Of a stretch of DNA of 6,101 bases, positions 1-5,653 are shown piece after piece. The stretch spans positions 1-6,101 of the forward strand of contig CAJXHQ010000204.1 of assembly GCA_913054485.1 (NCBI GenBank). The letters are read 5' to 3'. The notes beneath the pieces were generated by a model that saw only the letters and a list, made by a program, of their open reading frames with translations, had not been told where the DNA came from and searched no databases. The position numbers and the translations under genes were made by a program. The DNA comes from an uncultured Paracoccaceae bacterium (GTDB taxonomy: Bacteria > Pseudomonadota > Alphaproteobacteria > Rhodobacterales > Rhodobacteraceae). Every line of letters begins with the position of its first letter. Position 1 is the stretch's first letter.

Positions 1-16
1 GCGGCCCAACGCCGAA

Positions 17-32
17 TGCGCCGCAAGGCGCA
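17..32. repeat. Small second inverted repeat just beyond the terminator
   Basis: Positions 17-22 (TGCGCC) and 27-32 (GGCGCA) are perfect complements around a 4-nt loop, GCAA on the plus strand. It abuts the T run of the neighbouring terminator. It may back up termination or serve a convergent gene to the left, which is outside the window. Such short inverted repeats are common by chance in GC-rich DNA. Confidence 0.4.
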
Positions 33-53
33 AAAAGGGGGCGGGAGCGCCCC
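32..53 (-). terminator. Intrinsic terminator after the GNAT gene
   Basis: On the minus strand a 6-bp G-C stem (GGGGCG, loop CTCC, CGCCCC; positions 53-38) is followed by C and five Ts (36-32). It begins 8 nt after the acetyltransferase stop. Stem, tight loop and T run together make a classical Rho-independent terminator and mark the likely end of the whole minus-strand transcription unit. Confidence 0.82.
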
Positions 54-61
54 GTCTCCAG

Positions 62-646
62 TCAGCCCGTGTCCGTCTTGCCGCGGCGGTCGCTGCGCAG
101 AGCGGCATAAAGCACATGGGTGCGCCAGCGGCCGTTGATCTGAAGATAGCTCTGGGCCACGCCTTCGTATTTGAAGCCCGAGCTTTCCAGCAAGCCGCGC
201 GAGGCGGCGTTTTCCGGCAGGCAGGCGGCCTCGATGCGGCTGAGGTCCAGCTTGGTGAAGGCGTGATGCACCACAGCCCCGATGGCTTCGCGCATGAAGC
301 CCTGGCGGGCAAAACGCTCACCCGTCCAATAGCCGAGCGTCCCGGCCTGGGCAGGGCCGCGGCGGATATTATCGAGCGTGATCGCCCCCAGCAGCACCTG
401 ATCGGTGCGGCGGAACAGGAACATGGGCAGCGCGGTGCCGCCGGTGACGGATCGCTGCGCCCAGTAGACCCGGTTGGTAAAACTTTTGCGGGTCAGGTGG
501 TCCTCGGCCCAGCTCGGCTCCCAGGGGGTCAGGTAGCCGCGGCTCTCCTCGCGCATCTGCGCCCATTCGCGGAAATCCCCATGCGCAGGCGGACGAAGCG
601 TCAGACGCTCCGTCTCGATCTGTATTTTGCGCTTGGTCAGGAGCAT
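62..646 (-). CDS. GNAT-family N-acetyltransferase, RimJ/RimL-like
   Basis: This is an acetyl-CoA-dependent acetyltransferase of the RimJ/RimL subgroup, whose known members acetylate N-termini of ribosomal proteins. The 194 residues show the N-terminal ETERLTLRPP block (11-20). A central strand LLGAITLDNI (85-94) follows, then YWTGERFARQGFMREA (106-121), in which R114-Q-G-F-M matches the acetyl-CoA pyrophosphate loop. The PENAASRGLLESSGF segment (144-158) contains the usual Asn-Ser/Arg motif B, and the end YLQINGRWRTHVLYA is typical of RimJ-like proteins. The ATG at 644-646 overlaps the peptidase stop (TGATG) and has a strong AGGAGAGG site 11 nt upstream. It is the last gene of the run and is followed 8 nt later by a terminator. 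Subfamily and target are not certain, so no gene symbol is given. Confidence 0.92.
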   Translation of the reverse strand: MLLTKRKIQIETERLTLRPPAHGDFREWAQMREESRGYLTPWEPSWAEDHLTRKSFTNRVYWAQRSVTGGTALPMFLFRRTDQVLLGAITLDNIRRGPAQAGTLGYWTGERFARQGFMREAIGAVVHHAFTKLDLSRIEAACLPENAASRGLLESSGFKYEGVAQSYLQINGRWRTHVLYAALRSDRRGKTDTG

Positions 647-1908
647 CAGGCCGCGCGCCTCTCCTGCAGCCTCATCAGCGAGGGTGCCTTTGACACCGGG
701 CCATACAGCGCCAGCGCCGCCGGGGCGGTCAGGGCCATGTGTTCGGCAAAGGCGCGCACATCTGCGCGGCTCACCGCGTCGATGCGGGCAACGGTCTCTT
801 CCAGCTTGGGCACCCGGTTCCAGACCTGCACCATCCGCGCCAGCCGTTCGGCGCGCGACGAGGGGCTTTCCAGCCCCATCAGCATGCCTGCCTTCATCTG
901 GATGCGGGCACGGGCGACTTCTTCTTCGCTCATGTCATCCGCGGCGCGTTTCATCTCATCAATGGTGATGCCTGCCAGTTCGGCCAGCTGATCGCCCGAG
1001 GTGCCCGCATAGATGGTGGTCGATCCGGTATCGGCATAGGCCCCGGCCTGGGCAAAGATCGTATAACAAAGCCCGCGCTTTTCGCGCACTTCCTGGAACA
1101 GCCGCGAGGACATGCCGCCGCCGAGCGCGCTGGCATAGATCTGCGCCGTGTATATTTCCTGCTTGCGGTAGCCCGGACCTTCCAGCGCCAGCGCGAAATG
1201 CGCCTGCTCCAGGTCTTTTTCCTGCCGTGCTTCGCCGCCAGTGAAACGCGCCGCTTCAAAGGGATTTTCCTCCAGCGCGGACATATGGCCAAACATCGCT
1301 TCCGCCATTTTGACCAGCTTGTCGTGATCCACTGCACCGGCTGCCGACAGGATCATCTGGCCGGGCCCGTAGTGTTCGCCGACAAAGCCCGAAAGGTCCT
1401 CGCGGGTGAAAGAACTCACCCGTTCGGAGGGGCCAAGGATGGTGCGCCCGATAGGCTGGCCGTGATAGCTCTGCTCCTGCAGCCAATCGAAGATCACATC
1501 GTCCGGCGTGTCCAGCGCCTGGCCGATCTCCTGCAGGATCACACCGCGCTCGATCTCGATCTCGCGCTGATCAAACACCGGGTTCAGAACGATGTCCCCG
1601 ATCACGTCCAGCGCCAGCGACACGTCGTCCTTCAGGACGCGGGCGTAATAGGCCGTGACCTCGCGGCTGGTGTAGGCGTTGATATAGCCGCCCACATCCT
1701 CGATCGCCTCGGCAATCTCCAGCGCCGAGCGCCGCTCGGTGCCCTTGAAGGCCATATGCTCCAGGAAATGGGCAATGCCGTTCTGCTCAATCCGCTCGTG
1801 GCGGCCGCCGGCAGTGACCCAGATCCCGATGGAGGCGGACTCTAACCCCGGCATATGCTCCGAAACGATGCGGAAACCGTTGGCGAGCGTGTCTTGCTGA
1901 ACTGTCAA
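646..1908 (-). CDS. M16B zinc metallopeptidase, mitochondrial-processing-peptidase-like
   Basis: This is a member of the pitrilysin/insulinase clan (M16B), related to the beta subunit of mitochondrial processing peptidase. The inverted zinc motif is HFLEH (H47, E50, H51). The third ligand is most likely E127, 76 residues after H51 in VILQEI, with E120 as the accompanying glutamate. A second M16 domain contains the glycine stretch ALGGGMSSRLF (261-271) and REKRGLCY (275-282), the region that contacts substrate in the family. Length is 420 residues, normal for this group, with no signal peptide seen. The start is a TTG at 1906-1908. It gives the family-typical N-terminus MTVQQ and overlaps the thrC stop as TTGA, and no ATG fits better. 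The natural substrate is unknown. Confidence 0.95.
   Translation of the reverse strand: MTVQQDTLANGFRIVSEHMPGLESASIGIWVTAGGRHERIEQNGIAHFLEHMAFKGTERRSALEIAEAIEDVGGYINAYTSREVTAYYARVLKDDVSLALDVIGDIVLNPVFDQREIEIERGVILQEIGQALDTPDDVIFDWLQEQSYHGQPIGRTILGPSERVSSFTREDLSGFVGEHYGPGQMILSAAGAVDHDKLVKMAEAMFGHMSALEENPFEAARFTGGEARQEKDLEQAHFALALEGPGYRKQEIYTAQIYASALGGGMSSRLFQEVREKRGLCYTIFAQAGAYADTGSTTIYAGTSGDQLAELAGITIDEMKRAADDMSEEEVARARIQMKAGMLMGLESPSSRAERLARMVQVWNRVPKLEETVARIDAVSRADVRAFAEHMALTAPAALALYGPVSKAPSLMRLQERRAA
658..665 (-). promoter_or_regulatory. Ribosome binding site of the GNAT gene
   Basis: The minus strand reads AGGAGAGG, 11 nt before the ATG at 644-646. It lies within the final codons of the peptidase gene. 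It supports the chosen start and a coupled translation of the two genes. Confidence 0.65.
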
Positions 1909-3293
1909 TTCGCGATGTTCTTTCTGAAGTGAGCCTCGAGCGTAGCCAGATCGCTAGAGATCCGGGTCACCCGTTCTGATCTCTCATACAGATCCGCCAT
2001 GCGCGGGGGAAGGGGCGGATGGATGCCGCAGGCATCTTCCACGGCGGCGGGGAACTTCGCCGGGTGCGCGGTGGCCAGGGTGATCATCGGCACATCTGCC
2101 TTGCGGTGCTCGTTTGCGACCTTCACGCCCACCGCGCCATGCGGGCACAAGAGCTCACCCGAGGCTGCCACTTCGGATTTAATCGTCGCCAGTGTCTCCT
2201 CTTCCGAGGCGCGGCCCGAGGCATAGGTATCCGCCAGCGCCTGCATCGCGCCTTGCGAAACGTCAAAGCCGCCATTTGCCAGCTCGTCCATCAGCTGTGC
2301 CACGGCACCTGCGTCCTGGCCATAGGCGTAGAACAGCGCGCGTTCGAAGTTGGAGGATACCTGAATGTCCATCGATGGGCTGACCGAGGGCTTGGTTTCG
2401 CCCTTGTAGTAGCCCTCGCCCGAGAGACACCGGTGCAGGATATCGTTCTGGTTGGTGGCGACCACCAGCTGGTCGATGGGCAGGCCCATCTGCTTGGCGA
2501 TGAAGCCCGCAAAAATGTCGCCGAAGTTGCCTGTGGGCACGGTAAAGCTGACCTTGCGGCCCGGCGCGCCAAGGCTGACAGCGGCAGAGAAGTAATAGAC
2601 CACCTGCGCCAGCACGCGGGCGATATTGATCGAGTTGACGCCCGCCAGTTTCACGCCGTCGCGGAAATCGAAGTCGTTGAACATGTCCTTCACGCGGGCC
2701 TGGCAATCGTCGAAATCGCCATCCACGGCCAGCGCATGCACATTGGCATCCTGCGGCGTGGTCATCTGGCGGCGCTGCACCTCGGAGACGCGGCCATGCG
2801 GATAGAGGATGAAGACATCGACATTGGAAAGCCCACGGAAGGCTTCCATTGCGGCGGATCCAGTGTCGCCGGAAGTGGCGCCTGCAATGGTCACCCGGTC
2901 GCCGCGGCGCTCGAGTGCGGTCTGGAACAGCTGACCGATTAGCTGCATCGCAAAGTCTTTGAAGGCCAGGGTGGGGCCGTGGAACAGCTCCAGCAGGAAA
3001 TGGTTCGGGGAAAGCTGTTTCAGCGGCGCGCGGGCGGCGTGGCCGAAGCCCGCATAAGTGCGGTCAATGATGGCGCGGAATTCTTCGTCCGTGAAGCTGT
3101 CGCCCACAAAAGGACGCATCACGCGGTAGGCGGTTTCTTCGTAAGAAAGGCCTGCAAGTGCCGCGATCTCCTCATGGCTCATCTGCGGAATTTCAGACGG
3201 CACGTAAAGGCCGCCGTCCCGCGCCAGGCCGGTCAGCATGGCGTCCTCAAAGGTGAGCTCGGGCGCTTGGCCGCGGGTGGAGATGTACTTCAT
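1905..3293 (-). CDS. thrC: Threonine synthase
   Basis: This cytoplasmic PLP enzyme converts O-phospho-L-homoserine to L-threonine and phosphate, the last step of threonine synthesis. The 462-residue length fits the longer bacterial/fungal-type class. It starts with the family N-terminus MKYISTRG and has DGGLYVP at 26-32. The PLP lysine is K112 in HGPTLAFKDFAMQL. The GATSGDTGSAA loop starts at 138, and VPTGNFGDIFAG (252-263) is the phosphate-binding region. A C-terminal CPHGAVGVK segment and the ATAHPAKFP block are also typical. The ATG at 3291-3293 lies 4 nt after the SURF1 stop with only a weak ribosome site, so translation may depend on read-through from SURF1. The stop overlaps the start of the peptidase gene. 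No other threonine-pathway gene is in view. Confidence 0.98.
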   Translation of the reverse strand: MKYISTRGQAPELTFEDAMLTGLARDGGLYVPSEIPQMSHEEIAALAGLSYEETAYRVMRPFVGDSFTDEEFRAIIDRTYAGFGHAARAPLKQLSPNHFLLELFHGPTLAFKDFAMQLIGQLFQTALERRGDRVTIAGATSGDTGSAAMEAFRGLSNVDVFILYPHGRVSEVQRRQMTTPQDANVHALAVDGDFDDCQARVKDMFNDFDFRDGVKLAGVNSINIARVLAQVVYYFSAAVSLGAPGRKVSFTVPTGNFGDIFAGFIAKQMGLPIDQLVVATNQNDILHRCLSGEGYYKGETKPSVSPSMDIQVSSNFERALFYAYGQDAGAVAQLMDELANGGFDVSQGAMQALADTYASGRASEEETLATIKSEVAASGELLCPHGAVGVKVANEHRKADVPMITLATAHPAKFPAAVEDACGIHPPLPPRMADLYERSERVTRISSDLATLEAHFRKNIAN

Positions 3294-3297
3294 GGTC

Positions 3298-3969
3298 TCA
3301 GCTTTCAGGTTTGGTGCGCGAACGGCGCAGAAAGTAGGTGCTCATCACGGCCCAGATCAGGGCGAGGGAAAACCAGGTGATGGCATATTGCAAGTGGTCA
3401 TTGGAGATCGATGCCGTGTCGACCGGCATCGGCGTGACCGGCCCGTCATCAAAGGTGGGATCGCGCAGCACCACCATGACCGGCCGGGTATCCAATGCCT
3501 GCGCCATCCGCTCCACATCGCGGGCAAACCAGATGTTGTCCGCAAGATCCGGCTCCGGCGTGTAGCTGTCGGTCTCATCCGGCCAATGCAGGTTGCCGGT
3601 CACGGTCACAGGGCCGGCGTGGCCTGCGGGGGCCTCAGCTGTCAGCGGCACAAAACCGCGGTCCAGCAGGATCACCCCTGCGGAGGTCTCAAATGGGGAG
3701 ATGATGCGATAGCCCGCCCCTGCCCCCTTGCGCGACGTCAGCACGCGCAGAGCCTCTGGGGCAATGGTGCCGGTGGCGGTGACGGGGATGTATTTGTCGG
3801 TAGCCTCCACCGGCTGCGCGGGCAGCGGCACGGGGTCGGCGGCGATGCGGTCGCTGATGGTGGCAAGTATGCCCTGCTTCCATTGCAGGCGCTGCACCTG
3901 CCAGGTGCCAAGGCCCAGAAGCAGCCCCAGACCTGCAAGGGCAAACAGCGAGAAGAGAATGCGGCGCAT
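3298..3969 (-). CDS. SURF1-family cytochrome oxidase biogenesis protein
   Basis: SURF1/Shy1 proteins assist assembly of heme-copper oxidases. Bacterial homologues bind heme A and help deliver it to subunit I. The 223-residue protein has the family architecture: an N-terminal membrane span at about 4-22 running into the motif GTWQVQRLQWK (21-31), a periplasmic domain with LLDRGFVP (101-108), VTGNLHWP (123-130) and NIWFARD (145-151), and a second span at about 194-213. The conserved NDHLQYAITWFSLA segment carries H192, the histidine implicated in heme binding in the family. The ATG at 3967-3969 gives the expected N-terminus, although no convincing Shine-Dalgarno precedes it (ACGGGGCC is the nearest G-rich stretch). 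The stop is 4 nt before thrC. Confidence 0.94.
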   Translation of the reverse strand: MRRILFSLFALAGLGLLLGLGTWQVQRLQWKQGILATISDRIAADPVPLPAQPVEATDKYIPVTATGTIAPEALRVLTSRKGAGAGYRIISPFETSAGVILLDRGFVPLTAEAPAGHAGPVTVTGNLHWPDETDSYTPEPDLADNIWFARDVERMAQALDTRPVMVVLRDPTFDDGPVTPMPVDTASISNDHLQYAITWFSLALIWAVMSTYFLRRSRTKPES

Positions 3970-3993
3970 AGAGAGCGGCCCCGTTCAAATGCA

Positions 3994-4023
3994 ACAGCGC
4001 GCGGGGCCATCCCCGCGCGCTGT
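3994..4023 (-). terminator. Strong 13-bp hairpin between ctaE and SURF1; candidate terminator or attenuator
   Basis: Positions 3994-4006 and 4011-4023 are perfect inverted complements (13 bp, mostly G-C) around a 4-nt loop. It starts about 48 nt downstream of the ctaE stop and ends about 24 nt before the SURF1 ATG. On the minus strand the hairpin is followed by TGCATTTGAAC, which is not a proper U tract. It could therefore be a partial terminator, an attenuator, or a structure that blocks 3' decay of the oxidase mRNA. The hairpin is seen directly; its function is inferred. Confidence 0.55.
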
Positions 4024-4070
4024 GTTTGTGTCGTTCTGCTTGCGGATTTTCAACCGCAAACATGTACCCG

Positions 4071-4883
4071 TTACATTCCGGAGGTGCCCCAGATGTAGAC
4101 GGCGAAGAACAGGAACAGCCAGACAACATCCACGAAGTGCCAGTACCAGGCAGCCGCCTCGAAGCCGACGTGCTGTTCCGGGGTGAAGTCACCCTTCTTG
4201 GAGCGGATCAGGCATACGATCAGGAAGATGGTGCCGATCAGAACGTGGAAACCGTGGAAGCCGGTGGCCATGAAGAAGTTCGAGTAGAACTCGTCTCCGC
4301 CGAATTCCCAGCCCTCATGGGCCAGCAGTTCCCAGTATTCGAAAGCCTGCAGCGCGGTGAAGGCAACGCCCAGCAGGATGCCGATGATCAGGCCCTGCAC
4401 CAGGCCCTTGCGGTCATTGTCATGCGCCAGGGCGTGGTGCGCCCAGGTGATGGCACAGCCCGACAGCAGCAGGATCAGCGTGTTGATCAGCGGCAGGTGG
4501 AACGGATCGACCGCGTGGATGTTCGGCGCGATGTATTCGGTGCCGATGTATTCTTCCATCGGGTACATGGCGTGTTTGAAGAACGACCAGAACCAGGCGA
4601 AGAAGAACATGATCTCGGACATCACAAACAGGATGAACCCGTAGCGCAGACCGATGCGGACCACATTGGTGTGATCGCCCACCTTGCTTTCGGCGACCAC
4701 TTCGGACCACCAAGCGTACATGGTGTAGAGCACGGTCACCAGACCGGCCCAGAACATCCAGGCGGTGATGTCGTGCATCCACAGCACGGCGCCGAACAGC
4801 ATGACGAAGCCGCCAATGGAGCCCAGCAGCGGCCAGATCGACGGCGGCAGAATATGAAAATCGTGATTTTTAGCGTGCGCCAT
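4071..4883 (-). CDS. ctaE: Cytochrome c oxidase subunit III
   Basis: This is structural subunit III of the aa3-type cytochrome c oxidase in the cytoplasmic membrane. It stabilises subunit I and supports proton uptake and turnover. The 270 residues form seven hydrophobic spans, at about 17-36, 43-61, 81-103, 127-147, 157-185, 199-226 and 244-266. Family hallmarks are the [14 protein letters not shown] segment with E90 (the membrane glutamate equivalent to the DCCD-reactive residue of mitochondrial subunit III), the GFHGFHV motif at 208-214 and the [16 protein letters not shown] segment at 244-259. The ATG at 4881-4883 follows an AGGTGA ribosome site at 4895-4900. It is 23 bp after ctaG and followed by the only sizeable gap in the cluster (101 bp). 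No subunit I or II gene is visible in the window. Confidence 0.98.
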   Translation of the reverse strand: MAHAKNHDFHILPPSIWPLLGSIGGFVMLFGAVLWMHDITAWMFWAGLVTVLYTMYAWWSEVVAESKVGDHTNVVRIGLRYGFILFVMSEIMFFFAWFWSFFKHAMYPMEEYIGTEYIAPNIHAVDPFHLPLINTLILLLSGCAITWAHHALAHDNDRKGLVQGLIIGILLGVAFTALQAFEYWELLAHEGWEFGGDEFYSNFFMATGFHGFHVLIGTIFLIVCLIRSKKGDFTPEQHVGFEAAAWYWHFVDVVWLFLFFAVYIWGTSGM

Positions 4884-4906
4884 TTAAGTGTCCCTCACCT
4901 AGCGGC

Positions 4907-5482
4907 CTAGTTCGTATTTATATCCGCCTGCGTTTCGAGGGAGGCATGACCCTCGGGGAGGTCGATTTCGTAGAATGTGTACGACAGCGTGATCGTATGC
5001 ACATATTTGCCGTCCCGGTCTTTTACGATTTCCGGGTCGACAAAGAAGGTAACGGGCATCTGCACCCGCTCCCCCGGTTGCAGCACCTGCTCCTCAAAGC
5101 AGAAACAGGCAATTTTCTCAAAGAATCCGCCGGCGGTGTAAGGCGTCACATTGTAAGACGCCTGCCCCGCCACCGGGCGGTCCGTGGGGTTGTAGGCCTC
5201 GTAGAAGGCAAGGCCAGTCTCGCCGATGCGGACTTCCATCTCGCGCGCCACGGGGGTGAACTCCCAGGGCATATCGCGTTCTTTGGAGGCATCAAAGCGG
5301 ACGGTGATGGTCTGATCCAGGATCTGGTCCGAGCCCGCCTCGGCCACGCCGGTGACGCCGCCAAAGCCGGTGACCCGGCAGAACCAGTCGTAAAACGGCA
5401 CCGAGGCCCAGGCCAGCGCGCCCATGACGACGACAACGCCGGCCAGCTGCGCAGCTGTTTTCTGAGGGCCCTGAAGCGCCAT
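4907..5482 (-). CDS. ctaG: Cytochrome c oxidase assembly protein CtaG (Cox11 family), copper delivery to Cu-B
   Basis: CtaG/Cox11 is a membrane-anchored copper chaperone that inserts Cu-B into subunit I of aa3-type cytochrome c oxidase from the periplasmic side. The 191-residue length is normal for the bacterial family. There is a short cytoplasmic N-terminus, one membrane anchor at about residues 12-30, then the PFYDWFCRVTGFGG segment with conserved C35. A periplasmic beta-sandwich follows, with the YNVTPYTAGGFFEKIACFCF block whose C126-x-C128 pair is the copper site. The later FFVDPEI and TLSYTFYE blocks are also family-typical. The ATG overlaps the stop of the upstream small gene (TGATG) and has an AGGGAGG site 9 nt upstream, so the start is well supported. 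The stop lies 23 bp before ctaE. Confidence 0.97.
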   Translation of the reverse strand: MALQGPQKTAAQLAGVVVVMGALAWASVPFYDWFCRVTGFGGVTGVAEAGSDQILDQTITVRFDASKERDMPWEFTPVAREMEVRIGETGLAFYEAYNPTDRPVAGQASYNVTPYTAGGFFEKIACFCFEEQVLQPGERVQMPVTFFVDPEIVKDRDGKYVHTITLSYTFYEIDLPEGHASLETQADINTN

Positions 5483-5652
5483 CAGTTGCCGCCTCCCTGG
5501 TTCAGTTCCTGCGGAAACTGAATGCCCTGCGAGGTCACCTTGACGATGGTCAGGCCAAACACCAGCGCAATGAAGGCCACCAGGGTAAGGCCGACGCCGA
5601 GGTTGCGGCCGAACCGGCGCTTGTGAAGATCGTGCTGCTTGCTCAGGGCCAT
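5482..5652 (-). CDS. Small single-span membrane protein, CoxF-like, in the oxidase assembly operon
   Basis: This is a 56-codon reading frame, ATG at 5650-5652 to TGA at 5482-5484, filling the gap between ctaB and ctaG. The protein starts MALSKQHDLHKRRFGRNLGV, a basic, histidine-containing N-terminus. One hydrophobic helix follows at about residues 19-38, then a short polar tail ending NQGGGN. By the positive-inside rule the N-terminus should be cytoplasmic. A good ribosome site (GGGAGG at 5661-5666) sits 8 nt upstream. The start is 1 nt after the ctaB stop, and the stop overlaps the ctaG start as TGATG. A small protein in this place is typical of alphaproteobacterial aa3 oxidase clusters and is often called CoxF or hypothetical. 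A role in oxidase assembly is inferred from position only; I see no metal-binding cysteine motif. Confidence 0.88.
   Translation of the reverse strand: MALSKQHDLHKRRFGRNLGVGLTLVAFIALVFGLTIVKVTSQGIQFPQELNQGGGN
5492..5498 (-). promoter_or_regulatory. Ribosome binding site of ctaG
   Basis: The minus strand reads AGGGAGG, 9 nt before the ctaG ATG at 5480-5482. It sits inside the end of the small upstream gene, consistent with translational coupling across the TGATG overlap. Confidence 0.7.
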
Positions 5653-5653
5653 G

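Noticed and set aside
116..991. Plus-strand open frame (291 codons) spanning the GNAT gene and the end of the peptidase gene
   Set aside because: It is antisense to two well-supported genes and its composition lacks protein-family features.
739..1845. Long plus-strand open frame (368 codons) opposite the M16 peptidase
   Set aside because: It is antisense to a clear conserved gene, has no recognisable domain and a His/Arg/Gly-rich composition typical of reverse-strand frames in GC-rich DNA.
2019..2942. Plus-strand open frame (307 codons) opposite thrC
   Set aside because: It mirrors thrC codons and shows no motif or ribosome site to support it. The threonine synthase on the other strand explains the region fully.
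4040..4059. A 6-bp inverted repeat (TTGCGG/CCGCAA, 8-nt loop) just after the ctaE stop
   Set aside because: It is short, has a long loop and no T run on either side. It is too weak to call a terminator beside the much stronger hairpin at 3994-4023.
3238..4098. Plus-strand open frame (286 codons) opposite SURF1
   Set aside because: It runs through the ctaE-SURF1 gap and its hairpin and is antisense to SURF1, with no recognisable domain.
4026..4910. Plus-strand open frame (294 codons) opposite ctaE
   Set aside because: Its Gln/Asp/His/Glu-rich composition is the reverse-complement image of a membrane protein. No family resemblance is seen.
4946..5521. Plus-strand open frame (191 codons) opposite ctaG
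   Set aside because: CtaG on the minus strand carries all the family motifs. The plus frame is a shadow.
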